Assembly: GCF_024172095.1 (NCBI RefSeq)
Contig: NZ_JAMZDX010000001.1
Coordinates: forward strand, 648,001 to 712,000
Direction: 5' to 3'
Length of the DNA stretch: 64,000 nucleotides
Origin: Kitasatospora cinereorecta
GTDB lineage: Bacteria > Actinomycetota > Actinomycetes > Streptomycetales > Streptomycetaceae
This document shows positions 41,473-53,075 of the stretch, piece after piece. Under the pieces are notes generated by a model that did not search any database, had not been told where the DNA came from, and saw nothing but the letters and a program-made list of their open reading frames with translations. Every line of letters begins with the position of its first letter. Within the stretch, counting starts at the first letter, position 1. Made by a program: the position numbers and the translations under genes.

Positions 41473-42360
41473 TCAGAGCTCCTTGCTCAGGCTGGTGGTC
41501 GGCAGCTCCCGGACCGGGCGGTCGTCCTCGGTGTCGGGGCGGCGCTGGATGGTCACCGGGCCGGTCACCGTGGTGACCTGGAGGCGGCCGGTGCCGCTGC
41601 CGAGCTGGCCGGACAGCCGCTTGGCGCCCCAGCTGGAGGCGAGGGTCAGCTCCTCGAAGGTGCTGGTGAGGTCGCCGGTGGTGGTGCCGGCCTCGACCTT
41701 GGCGTCGGCCAGCGAGGGGAGGCGGACGCCGACGCCGCCGGAGACGGTGGTGGCGGTGATCTCGGTGGGCGTGGTGACGTCCAGGTCGAGGGTGATGGCG
41801 CCGCTGACCGACTTGGCCTGGATCTTCGGCGCGGAGCCGGCCATCAGGGTGACGGCGCCGGAGACGGTGTTGACCCGCAGCTCGCCGGCCAGTTCCTGGG
41901 CCTCGACCTCGCCGGAGACGGTGTGGACCTGGGTCTGGCCGGAGAGGCCGACCAGCGTGGTGCCGCCGCTGGCGCCGTGCACCGAGACCTCGCCGGCGAT
42001 GCCGGAGACGGTGGTGTCGGCGGAGACGGTGCCGATCTTCACCAGGGCGTCGGCGGGGACGGCGAGCGAGACCACGGCGCGGCGCTTGCGCCGCAGCGAG
42101 CCGAAGAAGGCCTTGGCGGAGTGCACGGTCTTCACCGCGTCGCCGAACTCGCTCCAGCTGAGGTCCTTGTACGAGACGGTCAGTACGCCGTCCTCCAGGG
42201 TGACCAGTAGCGGCTCGCCCTTGATCTCGGCCACCTCCAGTCGGGCTGGGCCGTCGGTGGGCACGACGTTGACGGCGCCCTCGACGATCCGCACGTGCAG
42301 GGTGGTGACCGTCTCGTCGAAGCTGATCCTGTCGGCCTCGCCGACCGTCCACTGGGTCAT
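41473..42360 (-). CDS. DUF4097 beta-helix-type protein
   Basis: A 295-residue protein without signal peptide or membrane segment, built of repeated strands. The DUF4097 pattern is seen as recurring V-S-G turns: HTVSGEVEA, NTVSGAVTL, KSVSGAITL and TTVSGGVGV at intervals of roughly 18-25 residues from about residue 145 to 225. Such a repeat suggests a right-handed beta-helix or stacked strands. Function is unknown; family members are often coupled to PadR regulators or PspC-like genes. It is the first gene of a two-gene operon with PadR and carries the operators upstream. Confidence 0.87.
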   Translation of the reverse strand: MTQWTVGEADRISFDETVTTLHVRIVEGAVNVVPTDGPARLEVAEIKGEPLLVTLEDGVLTVSYKDLSWSEFGDAVKTVHSAKAFFGSLRRKRRAVVSLAVPADALVKIGTVSADTTVSGIAGEVSVHGASGGTTLVGLSGQTQVHTVSGEVEAQELAGELRVNTVSGAVTLMAGSAPKIQAKSVSGAITLDLDVTTPTEITATTVSGGVGVRLPSLADAKVEAGTTTGDLTSTFEELTLASSWGAKRLSGQLGSGTGRLQVTTVTGPVTIQRRPDTEDDRPVRELPTTSLSKEL

Positions 42361-42377
42361 GACTGTGTCCTCCCGTT

Positions 42378-42420
42378 CGCGATGTATCGCGTTCCTCTGT
42401 CATTCACGATATATCGCGTG
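42378..42420. promoter_or_regulatory. Two palindromic operators upstream of DUF4097-padR
   Basis: CGCGATGTATCGCG (42378-42391) and CACGATATATCGCGTG (42405-42420) share the core CGATRTATCG. Their centres are 28 bases apart and the nearer one lies 18 bases before the ATG. Likely PadR autoregulation. Confidence 0.72.
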
Positions 42421-42464
42421 ACGGCGATGTCAAGCACCTTCCGGAGGACTGCCCGGGAACGGCG

Positions 42465-42498
42465 AACGGCCCGGGAGGCGGATGCCTCCCGGGCCGTT
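42465..42498 (-). terminator. Terminator of the kgd-DUF6104 unit
   Basis: Perfect 15-base stem AACGGCCCGGGAGGC/complement with a GGAT loop, 17 bases after the DUF6104 stop. Confidence 0.88.
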
Positions 42499-42515
42499 CT
42501 CAGCTGTGCGGCGAG

Positions 42516-42695
42516 CTACTCGTCGTCCTCGTCGTCGAGGCGGGCCAGCCAGGTGGCCAGCCGCTCGACCGGGACCTCGAAGTCCGGGTTGAGGTCGACG
42601 AACTCACGCAGGCGCTCGGCCAGCCACTCGAAGGTGACCTCCTCGTCGCCGCGCCGGCTCTCCAGCTCCTCGATGCCGCGGTCGGTGAAGTACAA
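42516..42695 (-). CDS. DUF6104 small acidic protein (TTG start)
   Basis: A 59-residue protein reading MYFTDRGIEELESRRG..., with an acidic tail (RLDDEDDE). It matches the streptomycete DUF6104 family from memory. The start is TTG at 42695, five bases after GGGGAG; there is no ATG or GTG that keeps the conserved N-terminus, so simple start-codon searches miss it. The gap to the kgd stop is 15 bases, so it is co-transcribed with kgd. Function unknown. Confidence 0.82.
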   Translation of the reverse strand: MYFTDRGIEELESRRGDEEVTFEWLAERLREFVDLNPDFEVPVERLATWLARLDDEDDE

Positions 42696-42710
42696 CGTCG
42701 CTCCCCGGCG

Positions 42711-45700
42711 TCAGATCGAGAAGACCTCGTCGACGATCGCCGCCTGCTCGGCCGCGTGGCGCTTGGCCGAGCCGACCGCCGGGGCCGAGGAGGCCTGGCG
42801 GGCGACGCGGAGCAGGCGCGCACCGCCGTTGGCGCTGCGACCGATGACGACCTGCAGGTGGTCGACCAGGTTCATCGCGATGAACGGCCAGGCACCCTGG
42901 TTGGCCGGCTCCTCCTGCGCCCAGATGAACTGGACATTGTCGCCGTAGCGGCTCAGCTCCTCCTGGAGCTCGGCCACCGGCAGCGGGTAGAGCCGCTCCA
43001 TCCGGACGATCGCGGTGTCGGTGATACCGCGCTCGGTCCGGGCCGCCTCCAGGTCGTAGTAGAACTTGCCGGAGGTGATGACGACCTTGCGCACCTGCGC
43101 CGGGTCCACCGTGGAGTCCCCGATGACCGGACGGAACGAGCCGGACAGGAACTCGCTGGTGGAGGCCGCCGCAGCCTTCAGGCGCAGCATCGACTTCGGG
43201 GTGAAGACGATGAGCGGCTTGTGGTGCGGGTTGTGCGCCTGCCAGCGCAGCAGGTGGAAGTAGTTCGACGGCGAGGTGGGCATCGCGACCGTCATGTTGT
43301 CCTGCGCGCACAGCTGCAGGAAGCGCTCCGGGCGGGCGGACGAGTGGTCCGGGCCCTGGCCCTCCATGCCGTGCGGCAGCAGCAGGGTGACGCCGGAGTG
43401 CTGGCCCCACTTCTGCTCGGCGGAGGCGATGTACTCGTCCACCATGGTCTGCGCGCCGTTGACGAAGTCGCCGAACTGCGCCTCCCACATGACCAGCGCG
43501 TTCGGGCGGGTCAGCGAGTAGCCGTACTCGAAGCCCATCGCCGCGTACTCCGACAGCAGGCTGTCGTAGACGGTGAAGCGGGCCTGGTCCTCGGTCAGGT
43601 AGAGCAGCGGGGTGTAGTCCTCGCCGGTCTTGCGGTCGATCAGGACCGCGTGGCGCTGGCCGAAGGTGCCGCGACGGGAGTCCTGGCCGGCCAGGCGGAC
43701 CGGGTGACCCTCCATCAGCAGCGAGCCGATGGCGAGGGTCTCGCCCATCGCCCAGTCGATGGTGTTGTCCTCGACCGAGGCGGCGCGGCGCTGCAGCTGC
43801 GGCAGCAGGCGCGGGTGGACGGTCAGCCACTCCGGCAGGTTGACCTGCGCGGCGGCGATGCGCTTGACCATCTCCTCGGAGATGCCGGTCTGGATGTTGA
43901 CCGGGAAGTCGGCGACCGGCTTGCCGTTGGTCGCGGAGATCGGCGTGGTGGTCGCCTCGCGGACCTCGGCGAAGACCTTCTCCAGCTGGCCCTGGAAGTC
44001 CTGGAGCGCCTGCTCCGCCTCTTCCATGGTGATGTCGCCGCGACCGATCAGGCCCTCGGTGTAGAGCTTGCGCACCGAGCGCTTCTTGTCGATCAGGTCG
44101 TACATCAGCGGCTGGGTGAACGACGGGTTGTCGGCCTCGTTGTGACCGCGGCGGCGGTAGCAGATGAGGTCGATCACGACGTCCTTGTGGAACGCCTGGC
44201 GGAACTCGAAGGCGAGCCGCGCGACGCGGACCACGGCCTCCGGGTCGTCGCCGTTCACGTGGAAGATCGGCGCCTCGATCATGCGGGCCACGTCGGTGCA
44301 GTACATCGACGAGCGCGAGGAGGCCGGGGCGGCGGTGAAGCCGACCTGGTTGTTGACCACCAGGTGGATCGTGCCGCCGGTGCGGTAGCCCCGCAGCTGC
44401 GACATGTTCAGGGTCTCCGCGACGACACCCTGGCCGGCGAAGGCCGCGTCGCCGTGGATCTGGATCGGCAGCACCGGGAAGGTGGTGCCGCCCTGGTCCA
44501 GCACGTCCTGCTTGGCGCGGACGATGCCCTCGACGACCGGGTCGACCGTCTCCAGGTGGGACGGGTTCGCCGCCAGGGAGACCTTGATGGTCTCGCCGTC
44601 CAGGCCGGTGAAGGTGCCCTCGGCGCCCAGGTGGTACTTGACGTCGCCGGAGCCGTGCATGGACTTCGGGTCGAGGTTGCCCTCGAACTCGCCGAAGATC
44701 CGGGAGTACGGCTTGCCGACGATGTTGGCCAGCACGTTCAGGCGGCCGCGGTGGGCCATGCCGATGACGGCCTCGTCGAGGCGGTGCTCGGCGGCCGAGT
44801 CGATGGTGGCGTCGAGCAGCGGGATGAGCGACTCGCCGCCCTCCAGCGAGAAGCGCTTCTGGCCGACGTACTTGGTCTGCAGGAAGGTCTCGAAGGCCTC
44901 GGCCGAGTTCAGCCGGCGCAGGATGCGCAGCTGCTCCTCGCGCTCGGGCTTGGTGTACGGCTTCTCCAGGCGCTCCTGCAGCCACTTGCGCTGCTTCGGG
45001 TCCTGGATGTGCATGTACTCGATGCCGACGGTGCGGCAGTAGGTGTTGCGCAGCAGGCCGAGGATGTCGCGGAGCTTCATCATCTTCTGGCCGCCGAAGC
45101 CGCCGACCGCGAACTCGCGCTCCAGGTCCCACAGGGTGAGGCCGTGCTGGACGACGTCCAGGTCGGGGTGCTTGCGCTGCTTGTACTCCAGCGGGTCGGT
45201 GTCGGCCATCAGGTGGCCGCGCACGCGGTACGCGTGGATCAGCTCCATGACGCGGGCGGTCTTGTTGACCTCGTCGTCGTGGGTGGTGGCCACGTCGGTG
45301 GCCCAGCGGACCGGCTCGTACGGGATCCGCAGCGACTCGAAGATCTCGTCGTAGAAGCCGTTCTCGCCCAGCAGCAGCTGGTGGATCGAGCGCAGGAACT
45401 CGCCGGACGCCGCACCCTGGATGACGCGGTGGTCGTAGGTCGAGGTCAGCGTCATGATCTTGGAGATGCCCAGGCGCGCCAGGGTGTCCGGGGAGGAGCC
45501 CTGGAACTCGGCCGGGTACTCCATGGCGCCGACGCCGACGATGGTGCCCTGGTTCTGCATCAGGCGCGGCACGGAGTGCACGGTGCCGATGCCGCCGGGG
45601 TTGGTCAGCGAGACGGTGACCCCGGTGAAGTCCTCCATGGTCAGCTTGTTGGCGCGGGCCCGGCGGACGATGTCCTCGTAGGCCTGCCAGAAGCCGAAGA

Positions 45701-46451
45701 AGTCGAGGGTCTCGGCCTTCTTGATGGCCGCGACGACGAGCTGGCGGTCACCGTTCGGCTTCACCAGGTCGATGGCCAGGCCGAGGTTGATGTGCTCCGG
45801 CTTGACCAGGAAGGACTTGCCGTCCTCCACCTTGTAGCTGTGGTTCATGCCCGGGTTGGCCTTGACGGCCTGGACCAGGGCGTAGCCGATCAGGTGGGTG
45901 AAGGAGACCTTCCCACCGCGGGCACGCTGAAGGTGGTTGTTGATGACGATGCGGTTGTCGATCAGCAGCTTGGCCGGGACAGCGCGCACCGAGGTGGCGG
46001 TCGGAACCTCCAGCGAGGCGTCCATGTTGGTGGCCACGGCCTTGGCCGGGCCGCGCAGCTGGACGAGCTCGGGGCCGTCGGCGAGCGCCGCGGGCGCGGC
46101 CGGGGCGGCGGCCTTCGGCGCAGGCGGGGCGGCCGGAGCGGCGGCCAGCGGCGCGGGCGCCGGCTGGACCGGGGCGGCGGGCGCGGCCGGTGCAGCGGGG
46201 GCGGGCGCCGCCGGAGCGGCCGCGGCAGGAGCGGCAACGGTGGTCGGCGTGGGGCCGACCGGGGTTGCGGCCTGGGTCACTGGAGTCACCTCGGTACCGG
46301 GCTTGTAGTCGGCGAAAAAGTCCCACCAGGCTCGGTCGACCGAGTTGGGATCCTGGAGGTACTGCTGGTAGATCTCGTCGACGAGCCACTCATTGGGGCC
46401 GAAGCCAGTGGAGCTTGCCGAGCTGCTGGGGGTTTCAGGGTGTGGCGACAT
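42711..46451 (-). CDS. kgd: Multifunctional 2-oxoglutarate metabolism enzyme (E2-like/E1 fusion)
   Basis: A 1246-residue actinobacterial Kgd (SucA-type). Order: an N-terminal helix ([20 protein letters not shown]), an Ala/Pro-rich linker (about 55-115), an E2-like acyltransferase domain (about 120-350, ending [13 protein letters not shown]), and a thiamine-diphosphate E1 domain to the end, with [41 protein letters not shown] and VVNNQVGFT. No lipoyl domain is present, as is usual for this family. It carries out 2-oxoglutarate decarboxylation in the TCA cycle, in actinobacteria in a complex with AceE-associated parts and regulated by a GarA/OdhI protein. The 289 bases upstream contain no gene. 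Confidence 0.95.
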   Translation of the reverse strand: MSPHPETPSSSASSTGFGPNEWLVDEIYQQYLQDPNSVDRAWWDFFADYKPGTEVTPVTQAATPVGPTPTTVAAPAAAAPAAPAPAAPAAPAAPVQPAPAPLAAAPAAPPAPKAAAPAAPAALADGPELVQLRGPAKAVATNMDASLEVPTATSVRAVPAKLLIDNRIVINNHLQRARGGKVSFTHLIGYALVQAVKANPGMNHSYKVEDGKSFLVKPEHINLGLAIDLVKPNGDRQLVVAAIKKAETLDFFGFWQAYEDIVRRARANKLTMEDFTGVTVSLTNPGGIGTVHSVPRLMQNQGTIVGVGAMEYPAEFQGSSPDTLARLGISKIMTLTSTYDHRVIQGAASGEFLRSIHQLLLGENGFYDEIFESLRIPYEPVRWATDVATTHDDEVNKTARVMELIHAYRVRGHLMADTDPLEYKQRKHPDLDVVQHGLTLWDLEREFAVGGFGGQKMMKLRDILGLLRNTYCRTVGIEYMHIQDPKQRKWLQERLEKPYTKPEREEQLRILRRLNSAEAFETFLQTKYVGQKRFSLEGGESLIPLLDATIDSAAEHRLDEAVIGMAHRGRLNVLANIVGKPYSRIFGEFEGNLDPKSMHGSGDVKYHLGAEGTFTGLDGETIKVSLAANPSHLETVDPVVEGIVRAKQDVLDQGGTTFPVLPIQIHGDAAFAGQGVVAETLNMSQLRGYRTGGTIHLVVNNQVGFTAAPASSRSSMYCTDVARMIEAPIFHVNGDDPEAVVRVARLAFEFRQAFHKDVVIDLICYRRRGHNEADNPSFTQPLMYDLIDKKRSVRKLYTEGLIGRGDITMEEAEQALQDFQGQLEKVFAEVREATTTPISATNGKPVADFPVNIQTGISEEMVKRIAAAQVNLPEWLTVHPRLLPQLQRRAASVEDNTIDWAMGETLAIGSLLMEGHPVRLAGQDSRRGTFGQRHAVLIDRKTGEDYTPLLYLTEDQARFTVYDSLLSEYAAMGFEYGYSLTRPNALVMWEAQFGDFVNGAQTMVDEYIASAEQKWGQHSGVTLLLPHGMEGQGPDHSSARPERFLQLCAQDNMTVAMPTSPSNYFHLLRWQAHNPHHKPLIVFTPKSMLRLKAAAASTSEFLSGSFRPVIGDSTVDPAQVRKVVITSGKFYYDLEAARTERGITDTAIVRMERLYPLPVAELQEELSRYGDNVQFIWAQEEPANQGAWPFIAMNLVDHLQVVIGRSANGGARLLRVARQASSAPAVGSAKRHAAEQAAIVDEVFSI

Positions 46452-46740
46452 CGGGGCAACCGCCCTCTTCCGCTTCCTTTTGGATGGTTGGACAGCGGGG
46501 ATTAAGGCTACGCCCCTGACCAGTGATCGCGCAGTCCCCGATGGTCAGGCGTCGCCCAGATCACATCGCCGGACAGGAATTTGGCCGGATCTGCACGTTA
46601 GAGATCCGCAAAAGGTGGGAACCCGCATGGTCCGCCGCCCGGCCGATACCGCCATTAAATCGGACAAACCGACGGCTGGGTACCGTCCGGGGTCGATCTT
46701 TCGAGCAGTTCGACCCCGGTTTGTACCGGTTCTGTGACAA

Positions 46741-47880
46741 CTAGGCCGAGACCGGTGCCTCACCCGGCAGGGTGACCTCGATCCGGCAGCCCCGGGCGGA
46801 TTCGGCGACCCGGATCTCGCCGCCGTGCAGGTCGACGGCCCAGCGGGCGATGGCCAGGCCGAGGCCCGTACCGCCGTCGCTGCCCGGGCCGAGCGCGGTC
46901 GCGCTGCCGCTGCGGCCGAAGCGCTCGAACACCCGCTCGCGGTCGGCCGCCGGGATGCCCGGCCCCTCGTCCTCGACCTCCAGCCGCAGCGCCCCCGGCT
47001 GCTCGCCGGGCAGCGCCCGCACGGTCACCGTGCCGCCGATCGGGGAGTGCTTGCAGGCGTTGTCGACCAGGTTGGCCACCACCTGGTGCAGCCGCTCCGG
47101 GTCGGCCACCGCGCCCAGCCCGTCCGGCTCGACCTCCAGCGCCAGCCGGACGTCGCCGCGCCGGGCGTACGCGCCGCCGGCCGTCGCGCCGTCCACCGTG
47201 ACGCCGCGCAGCACGCCGTCCAGGAACGGCCGGACCTCGAAGGGGCGGGCGTCCAGCGGCACCACGCCGTCGTCCAGCTTGGACAGGTCGAGCAGGTGGG
47301 TGACCAGCCGGCCGAGCCGCTCGGTCTGCTCCAGGGCGGCGCCCAGCGTCTGCGGGTCGGGCCGCACCACGCCGTCCACCACGTTCTCCAGGACGCCGCG
47401 CAGGGCGGCGATGGGGGTGCGCAGTTCGTGCGAGACGTTGGCGATCAGCTCGCGCCGGTGCCGGTCGGCGGCCTCCAGGTCGGCGGCCATCAGGTTGAAG
47501 GTGGTGGCCAGCTCGCCGATCTCGTCGCGCGAGGAGGCGTCCACCCGCGCGCTGTAGTCGCCGCGCGCCATCGCCCGGGCCGCGGCGGTCATGTCGCGCA
47601 GTGGCGCGGTCAGGCCGTGCGCGAGGAACTGCATGAAGAGCAGGGAGGCGATCATCGAGAAGATCATGATGATCCGGATCTGGGTCTCCGACCGGATCGC
47701 GACCACGACCATGCCGGTGGCGAGCACCACCGAGACGATCACCAACAGGGTCAGCTTGCCCTTGATGGAGCGGACCGGGTCGAGCGGCCGCATGTCGGCC
47801 CACACCCGTCGGGCGGCGCGCACGGCCAGGCCCGGACGAGGGGAGTCGGCGTCCCTGTTGCGTTGCTGTGGAAAGGTCAT
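46741..47880 (-). CDS. Sensor histidine kinase with HAMP domain
   Basis: A 379-residue membrane kinase. A first membrane segment (about 42-62) and a second (about 69-88) leave almost no extracytoplasmic loop, so it may sense within the membrane. A HAMP domain follows (about 88-140), then HisKA with His151 in NVSHELRTPIAALRGV and HATPase_c with N box NLVDNACKHSP, and G boxes VEDEGPGIP and GGTGLGLAIARWAVDLHGG. It lies 85 bases after the response regulator on the same strand. Stimulus unknown. Confidence 0.92.
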   Translation of the reverse strand: MTFPQQRNRDADSPRPGLAVRAARRVWADMRPLDPVRSIKGKLTLLVIVSVVLATGMVVVAIRSETQIRIIMIFSMIASLLFMQFLAHGLTAPLRDMTAAARAMARGDYSARVDASSRDEIGELATTFNLMAADLEAADRHRRELIANVSHELRTPIAALRGVLENVVDGVVRPDPQTLGAALEQTERLGRLVTHLLDLSKLDDGVVPLDARPFEVRPFLDGVLRGVTVDGATAGGAYARRGDVRLALEVEPDGLGAVADPERLHQVVANLVDNACKHSPIGGTVTVRALPGEQPGALRLEVEDEGPGIPAADRERVFERFGRSGSATALGPGSDGGTGLGLAIARWAVDLHGGEIRVAESARGCRIEVTLPGEAPVSA

Positions 47881-47965
47881 GGTGGCCTTTGTGATTCCGA
47901 TCCCGGTGAGCGGGAGCCGGTGCCAACGTCATGGGCCCCCCGGTGGCCCATGTCGTCGCGTCCGG

Positions 47966-48706
47966 CTAGGAGAGCGGTGCCTCCAGGGCGTACCCGACGC
48001 CGTGCACCGTGCGGATCCAGCTGGCACCGATCTTGCGGCGCAGCGCCTTCACATGGCTGTCCACGGTGCGGGTGCCGGAGGCGTCGGTCCAGTCCCAGAC
48101 CTCGGCCAGCAGCTGCTCGCGGGTGAGCACGGCGCGCGGCTGCGCGGCCAGGCACGCCAGCAGGTCGAACTCGGTCGGGGTCAGGTGGACGTCACCCGAG
48201 CCGATCCGGACCCGCCGCTGGACGTGGTCGATCTCCAGCTCGCCGAAGCGCAGGCTGCCGAGCGCGGGGGTCCGCGCCGCCTGCTGGGCGCGCTCCACGC
48301 GGCGCAGCAGCACGTTGACCCGGGCCGCCAGCTCGCGCATCGAGAACGGCTTGGTCATGTAGTCGTCCGCACCGACGCCGAGGCCGACCAGCAGGTCCGT
48401 CTCGTCGTCGCGGGCGGTCAGCATCAGTACCGGCACCGGGCGCTGGGCCTGGATGCGACGGCAGACCTCCAGGCCGTCGAAGCCGGGCAGCATGATGTCG
48501 AGCACGACGAGGTCCGGCTGCCAGGTGTGGAAGCCGTCCACCGCGCCGGGGCCGTCGTGGGCCACGGCGACCTTGAAGCCCTCCGCGCCCAGGCGGGCGG
48601 CGATGGACTCGGCGATGGTGGGTTCGTCCTCGACGACGAGGACCCGTCGCTGGGTACCAACCGGGCTGCTGCTGATGGTCTCTTGCTGAATTTCTGTCAC
48701 GGTCAC
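47966..48706 (-). CDS. OmpR-family response regulator
   Basis: A 246-residue regulator. Receiver domain with acidic pocket Glu26-Asp27, phospho-acceptor Asp70 in LVVLDIMLPG, Thr97 and Lys119 (MTKPFS); winged-helix DNA-binding domain from about residue 150 (LTPTEFDLLACLAAQPRAVL, SGTRTVDSHVKALRRKIG). Partner of the kinase immediately downstream. GTG at 48706 precedes a second GTG two codons later; either may be used. Target genes unknown. Confidence 0.93.
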   Translation of the reverse strand: MTVTEIQQETISSSPVGTQRRVLVVEDEPTIAESIAARLGAEGFKVAVAHDGPGAVDGFHTWQPDLVVLDIMLPGFDGLEVCRRIQAQRPVPVLMLTARDDETDLLVGLGVGADDYMTKPFSMRELAARVNVLLRRVERAQQAARTPALGSLRFGELEIDHVQRRVRIGSGDVHLTPTEFDLLACLAAQPRAVLTREQLLAEVWDWTDASGTRTVDSHVKALRRKIGASWIRTVHGVGYALEAPLS

Positions 48707-49171
48707 GCCACCGCCCCCAGGGCTGCGGGCCGGCCGTCTGTGGGGACAGCGGGCTCCGCGTCGTAGTCGTCTTGTTCCGTCGTGGGCACTGTGCCCGGCC
48801 CGCCGGTGTTCCTCCGGGCGCCGTTCCGCCGACGACCCCGGAGCAGGTGTGTGCGCCGTGGGCGCGCACCTTTTCCGTACCCACGCAGAGTACGGACACC
48901 ACCCGGTGTTCCGGGAGGTGGACCCGGACACATCAGGCAGGCACGGGCCGCTACCTTACCCGCCCAAAATCTCCCCCGTAACGGTGCGTATGCCGTCCTA
49001 CCCGGCGCTTGCCCAATGCCCGCCCGGTTACTCGTGCGTAAGCGGAGGGCTGGTACGGACCAAGGCGGAGCGGGATCCGGTGGACATCGTTCCGCTCTTC
49101 ACAGGACTTCCTCAGCGGACTCTCAGATCTGCGACGTATCGTGGCCACGACAAGCCCGATCGGGAGGCGTC
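48707..49171. other. Divergent spacer between response regulator and rhomboid-like gene
   Basis: 465 bases with no supported gene. It should hold both promoters. A GTGTGTGCGCC/GGGCGCGCAC-type partial inverted repeat near 48850 and a TGGTACGGACCA palindrome at 49051-49062 are the only structure I see. Confidence 0.5.
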
Positions 49172-49849
49172 ATGACCCTTGCCGAACCGACGCGGCGGCT
49201 GCTGCGCACGGTGCTGCGCGGCGTCCCCACGCCGCGCCGCAACCCGTTCGCGCTTCTGTATCTCGCCCTGCTGCTCGGCACCACGCTCTTCGCCCGCTTC
49301 GGCGACGCGGACCTGGTGCACCGGCTGCAGTCGCTCTCCAGCACCGACGCCCACAATCTGCTGGCGCACCCGGTGCTTGCCCTGCTCGGCAGCGGCCTGT
49401 GGGTCGCCGGGCCGATCTGGACCCCCTACTTCTGGGCCTTCCTGCTCACCGTCGCCCCGCTGGAGCGCCGGGTCGGCGGAGTCCGCGCGGCCGGCGTCTT
49501 CGCCGCCGGACACGTCATCGCCACCCTGCTGTCGCAGGCCGTGGTGGTGGTGGCGGTGGCGGCCGGGGCGATGGCCCCGGACGCGCTCGACGCCCTGGAC
49601 ATCGGCGTCAGCTACGGCGTGCTCGCCAGCCTCGGCGCACTGGCCCTGCTCCTCCCGCCGGCCGGGCGGCTGCTCGTCCTGGCCGGTGCGCTGGCCATGG
49701 TCGGCCACCAGGTGGCCACCGACAACGACCTCGTCACCGCCGTGGGCCACCCGGCCGCGCTGCTGATCGGCATCCTCGCCGCCCGCTTCGTCGGACGCGG
49801 ACCCCGCCGCCCGCGCCGGGTCGTCGAGTGGGTGCTCAGGCCGGCGTAG
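49172..49849 (+). CDS. Rhomboid-like integral membrane protein
   Basis: A 225-residue protein with about six membrane segments. The layout resembles rhomboid proteases: PTPRRNPFALLYLALLLGTT start, AGHVIATLLSQ in the second core helix, DIGVSYGVLASLGAL where the GxSx nucleophile would stand, and GHPAALLIGILAA with a possible partner histidine. The serine box is GVSYG, not GASG, so activity is plausible but unproven. The ATG at 49172 has GGGAGG upstream. Substrates unknown. Confidence 0.78.
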   Translation: MTLAEPTRRLLRTVLRGVPTPRRNPFALLYLALLLGTTLFARFGDADLVHRLQSLSSTDAHNLLAHPVLALLGSGLWVAGPIWTPYFWAFLLTVAPLERRVGGVRAAGVFAAGHVIATLLSQAVVVVAVAAGAMAPDALDALDIGVSYGVLASLGALALLLPPAGRLLVLAGALAMVGHQVATDNDLVTAVGHPAALLIGILAARFVGRGPRRPRRVVEWVLRPA

Positions 49850-49943
49850 CCGCTCCGGCTGCCTCGTCGCCACGCGTCGGTGGCCTGTTTTCGACGTTCT
49901 CTCAGAGTGAACATTTCAGCGGGAACATCTTTGTCCTCCGAAA

Positions 49944-49964
49944 CCTTAGTCAGTGCGACTCAAG
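49944..49964 (+). promoter_or_regulatory. HAIR element (HspR operator) upstream of lon
   Basis: CCTTAGT-CAGTGCG-ACTCAAG fits HAIR (CTTGAGT-N7-ACTCAAG): right half perfect, left half five of seven. It ends 21 bases before the lon ATG. HspR represses lon in Streptomyces. Confidence 0.82.
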
Positions 49965-49985
49965 TTCACTGACTGGGGAGAGATC

Positions 49986-52379
<2,394 letters not shown>

Positions 52380-52387
52380 TACCGCCA

Positions 52388-52461
52388 GGGGCGCGGGAAC
52401 CTGCGCGACCGACCACGCACGCACGTAGAGCGATGGTCGGTCGCGCAGGTTCCCGCGCCCC
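52388..52461. repeat. Intergenic hairpin repeat, copy D
   Basis: The cleanest copy: a perfect 28-base stem from GGGGCGCGGGAACCTGCGCG... to ...CGCGCCCC with an 18-base loop and no extra module. It follows lon by eight bases and precedes gtrA, both on the plus strand, so it probably serves as the lon terminator. Confidence 0.92.
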
Positions 52462-52525
52462 CTTCTTTACGTGCGCGCCCCCGCTGGGATGCGCCCCTCT
52501 CATCGTGGCGTGCGACACTGCGGGA

Positions 52526-53047
52526 ATGCCGTCGCCTACGCAACGGGCCCTGGCCCTCGTGCCGGATCGCTACCGCCCGTTCCTCGTGAAGCACCGGAAA
52601 CTGGTCAAGTTCCTGGTGGTCGGTGGCACATGCTTCATGCTCACGATGCTGATCAACTACAGCCTGAAGCTCACTGTGCTGCAGACCAAGCCGGTGATCG
52701 CCCTGACCATCGCCACCGTGATCACGACGATCATCTCGTACGTGCTGAACCGCCAGTGGTCGTTCCGGGCGGCGGGCAAGCAGCGCGAGGCGGTGCTGTT
52801 CTTCGTGGTGAGCGCCCTGGCGGTGGTGGTCAACGACCTGCCGCTGGCGGCCTCCCGCTACGTGTTCGACCTGCGGCAGCCGGACGTCAGCCACTTCACC
52901 CAGGAGGTCGCGGACTTCCTCAGCGGCATGATCATCGGAACCCTGGTCGCGATGGTCTTCCGCTACTGGGCGATGAACCGCTTCGTCTTCACCCGCCTGT
53001 CCGCGCGGACGGCCGACGGCCGGCAGCGCCAGCCCGAGCGGGTCTGA
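52526..53047 (+). CDS. GtrA-family membrane protein
   Basis: A 173-residue protein with four membrane segments (LVKFLVVGGTCFMLTMLINY, VIALTIATVITTIISYVLN, FFVVSALAVVVNDLPLAAS, MIIGTLVAMVFRYWAMNRF). Conserved GtrA features are the Gly-Gly in the first segment, NRQWSF after the second and FRYWAMNRFVF at the end. GtrA proteins are linked to export of lipid-linked sugars for the cell envelope. No glycosyltransferase is adjacent. ATG at 52526. Confidence 0.88.
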   Translation: MPSPTQRALALVPDRYRPFLVKHRKLVKFLVVGGTCFMLTMLINYSLKLTVLQTKPVIALTIATVITTIISYVLNRQWSFRAAGKQREAVLFFVVSALAVVVNDLPLAASRYVFDLRQPDVSHFTQEVADFLSGMIIGTLVAMVFRYWAMNRFVFTRLSARTADGRQRQPERV

Positions 53048-53075
53048 CCCGCTCCGACGGAGGGAGCAGCGGCGC

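Noticed and set aside
42756..46505. 1249-codon open frame opposite kgd
   Set aside because: Antisense mirror of a well-supported Kgd gene; the product is Val/Leu/Arg/Gly-rich with no domain.
49049..49064. Dre-like palindrome GCTGGTACGGACCAAG upstream of the rhomboid-like gene
   Set aside because: Only 10 of 16 consensus positions and the CTAG-type centre is missing. No GlcNAc-related gene is nearby.
48849..49175. Possible 108-codon gene just before the rhomboid-like gene, ending in an ATGA overlap
   Set aside because: The overlap looks operon-like, but third codon positions are mixed and no family is recognisable. Kept as intergenic.
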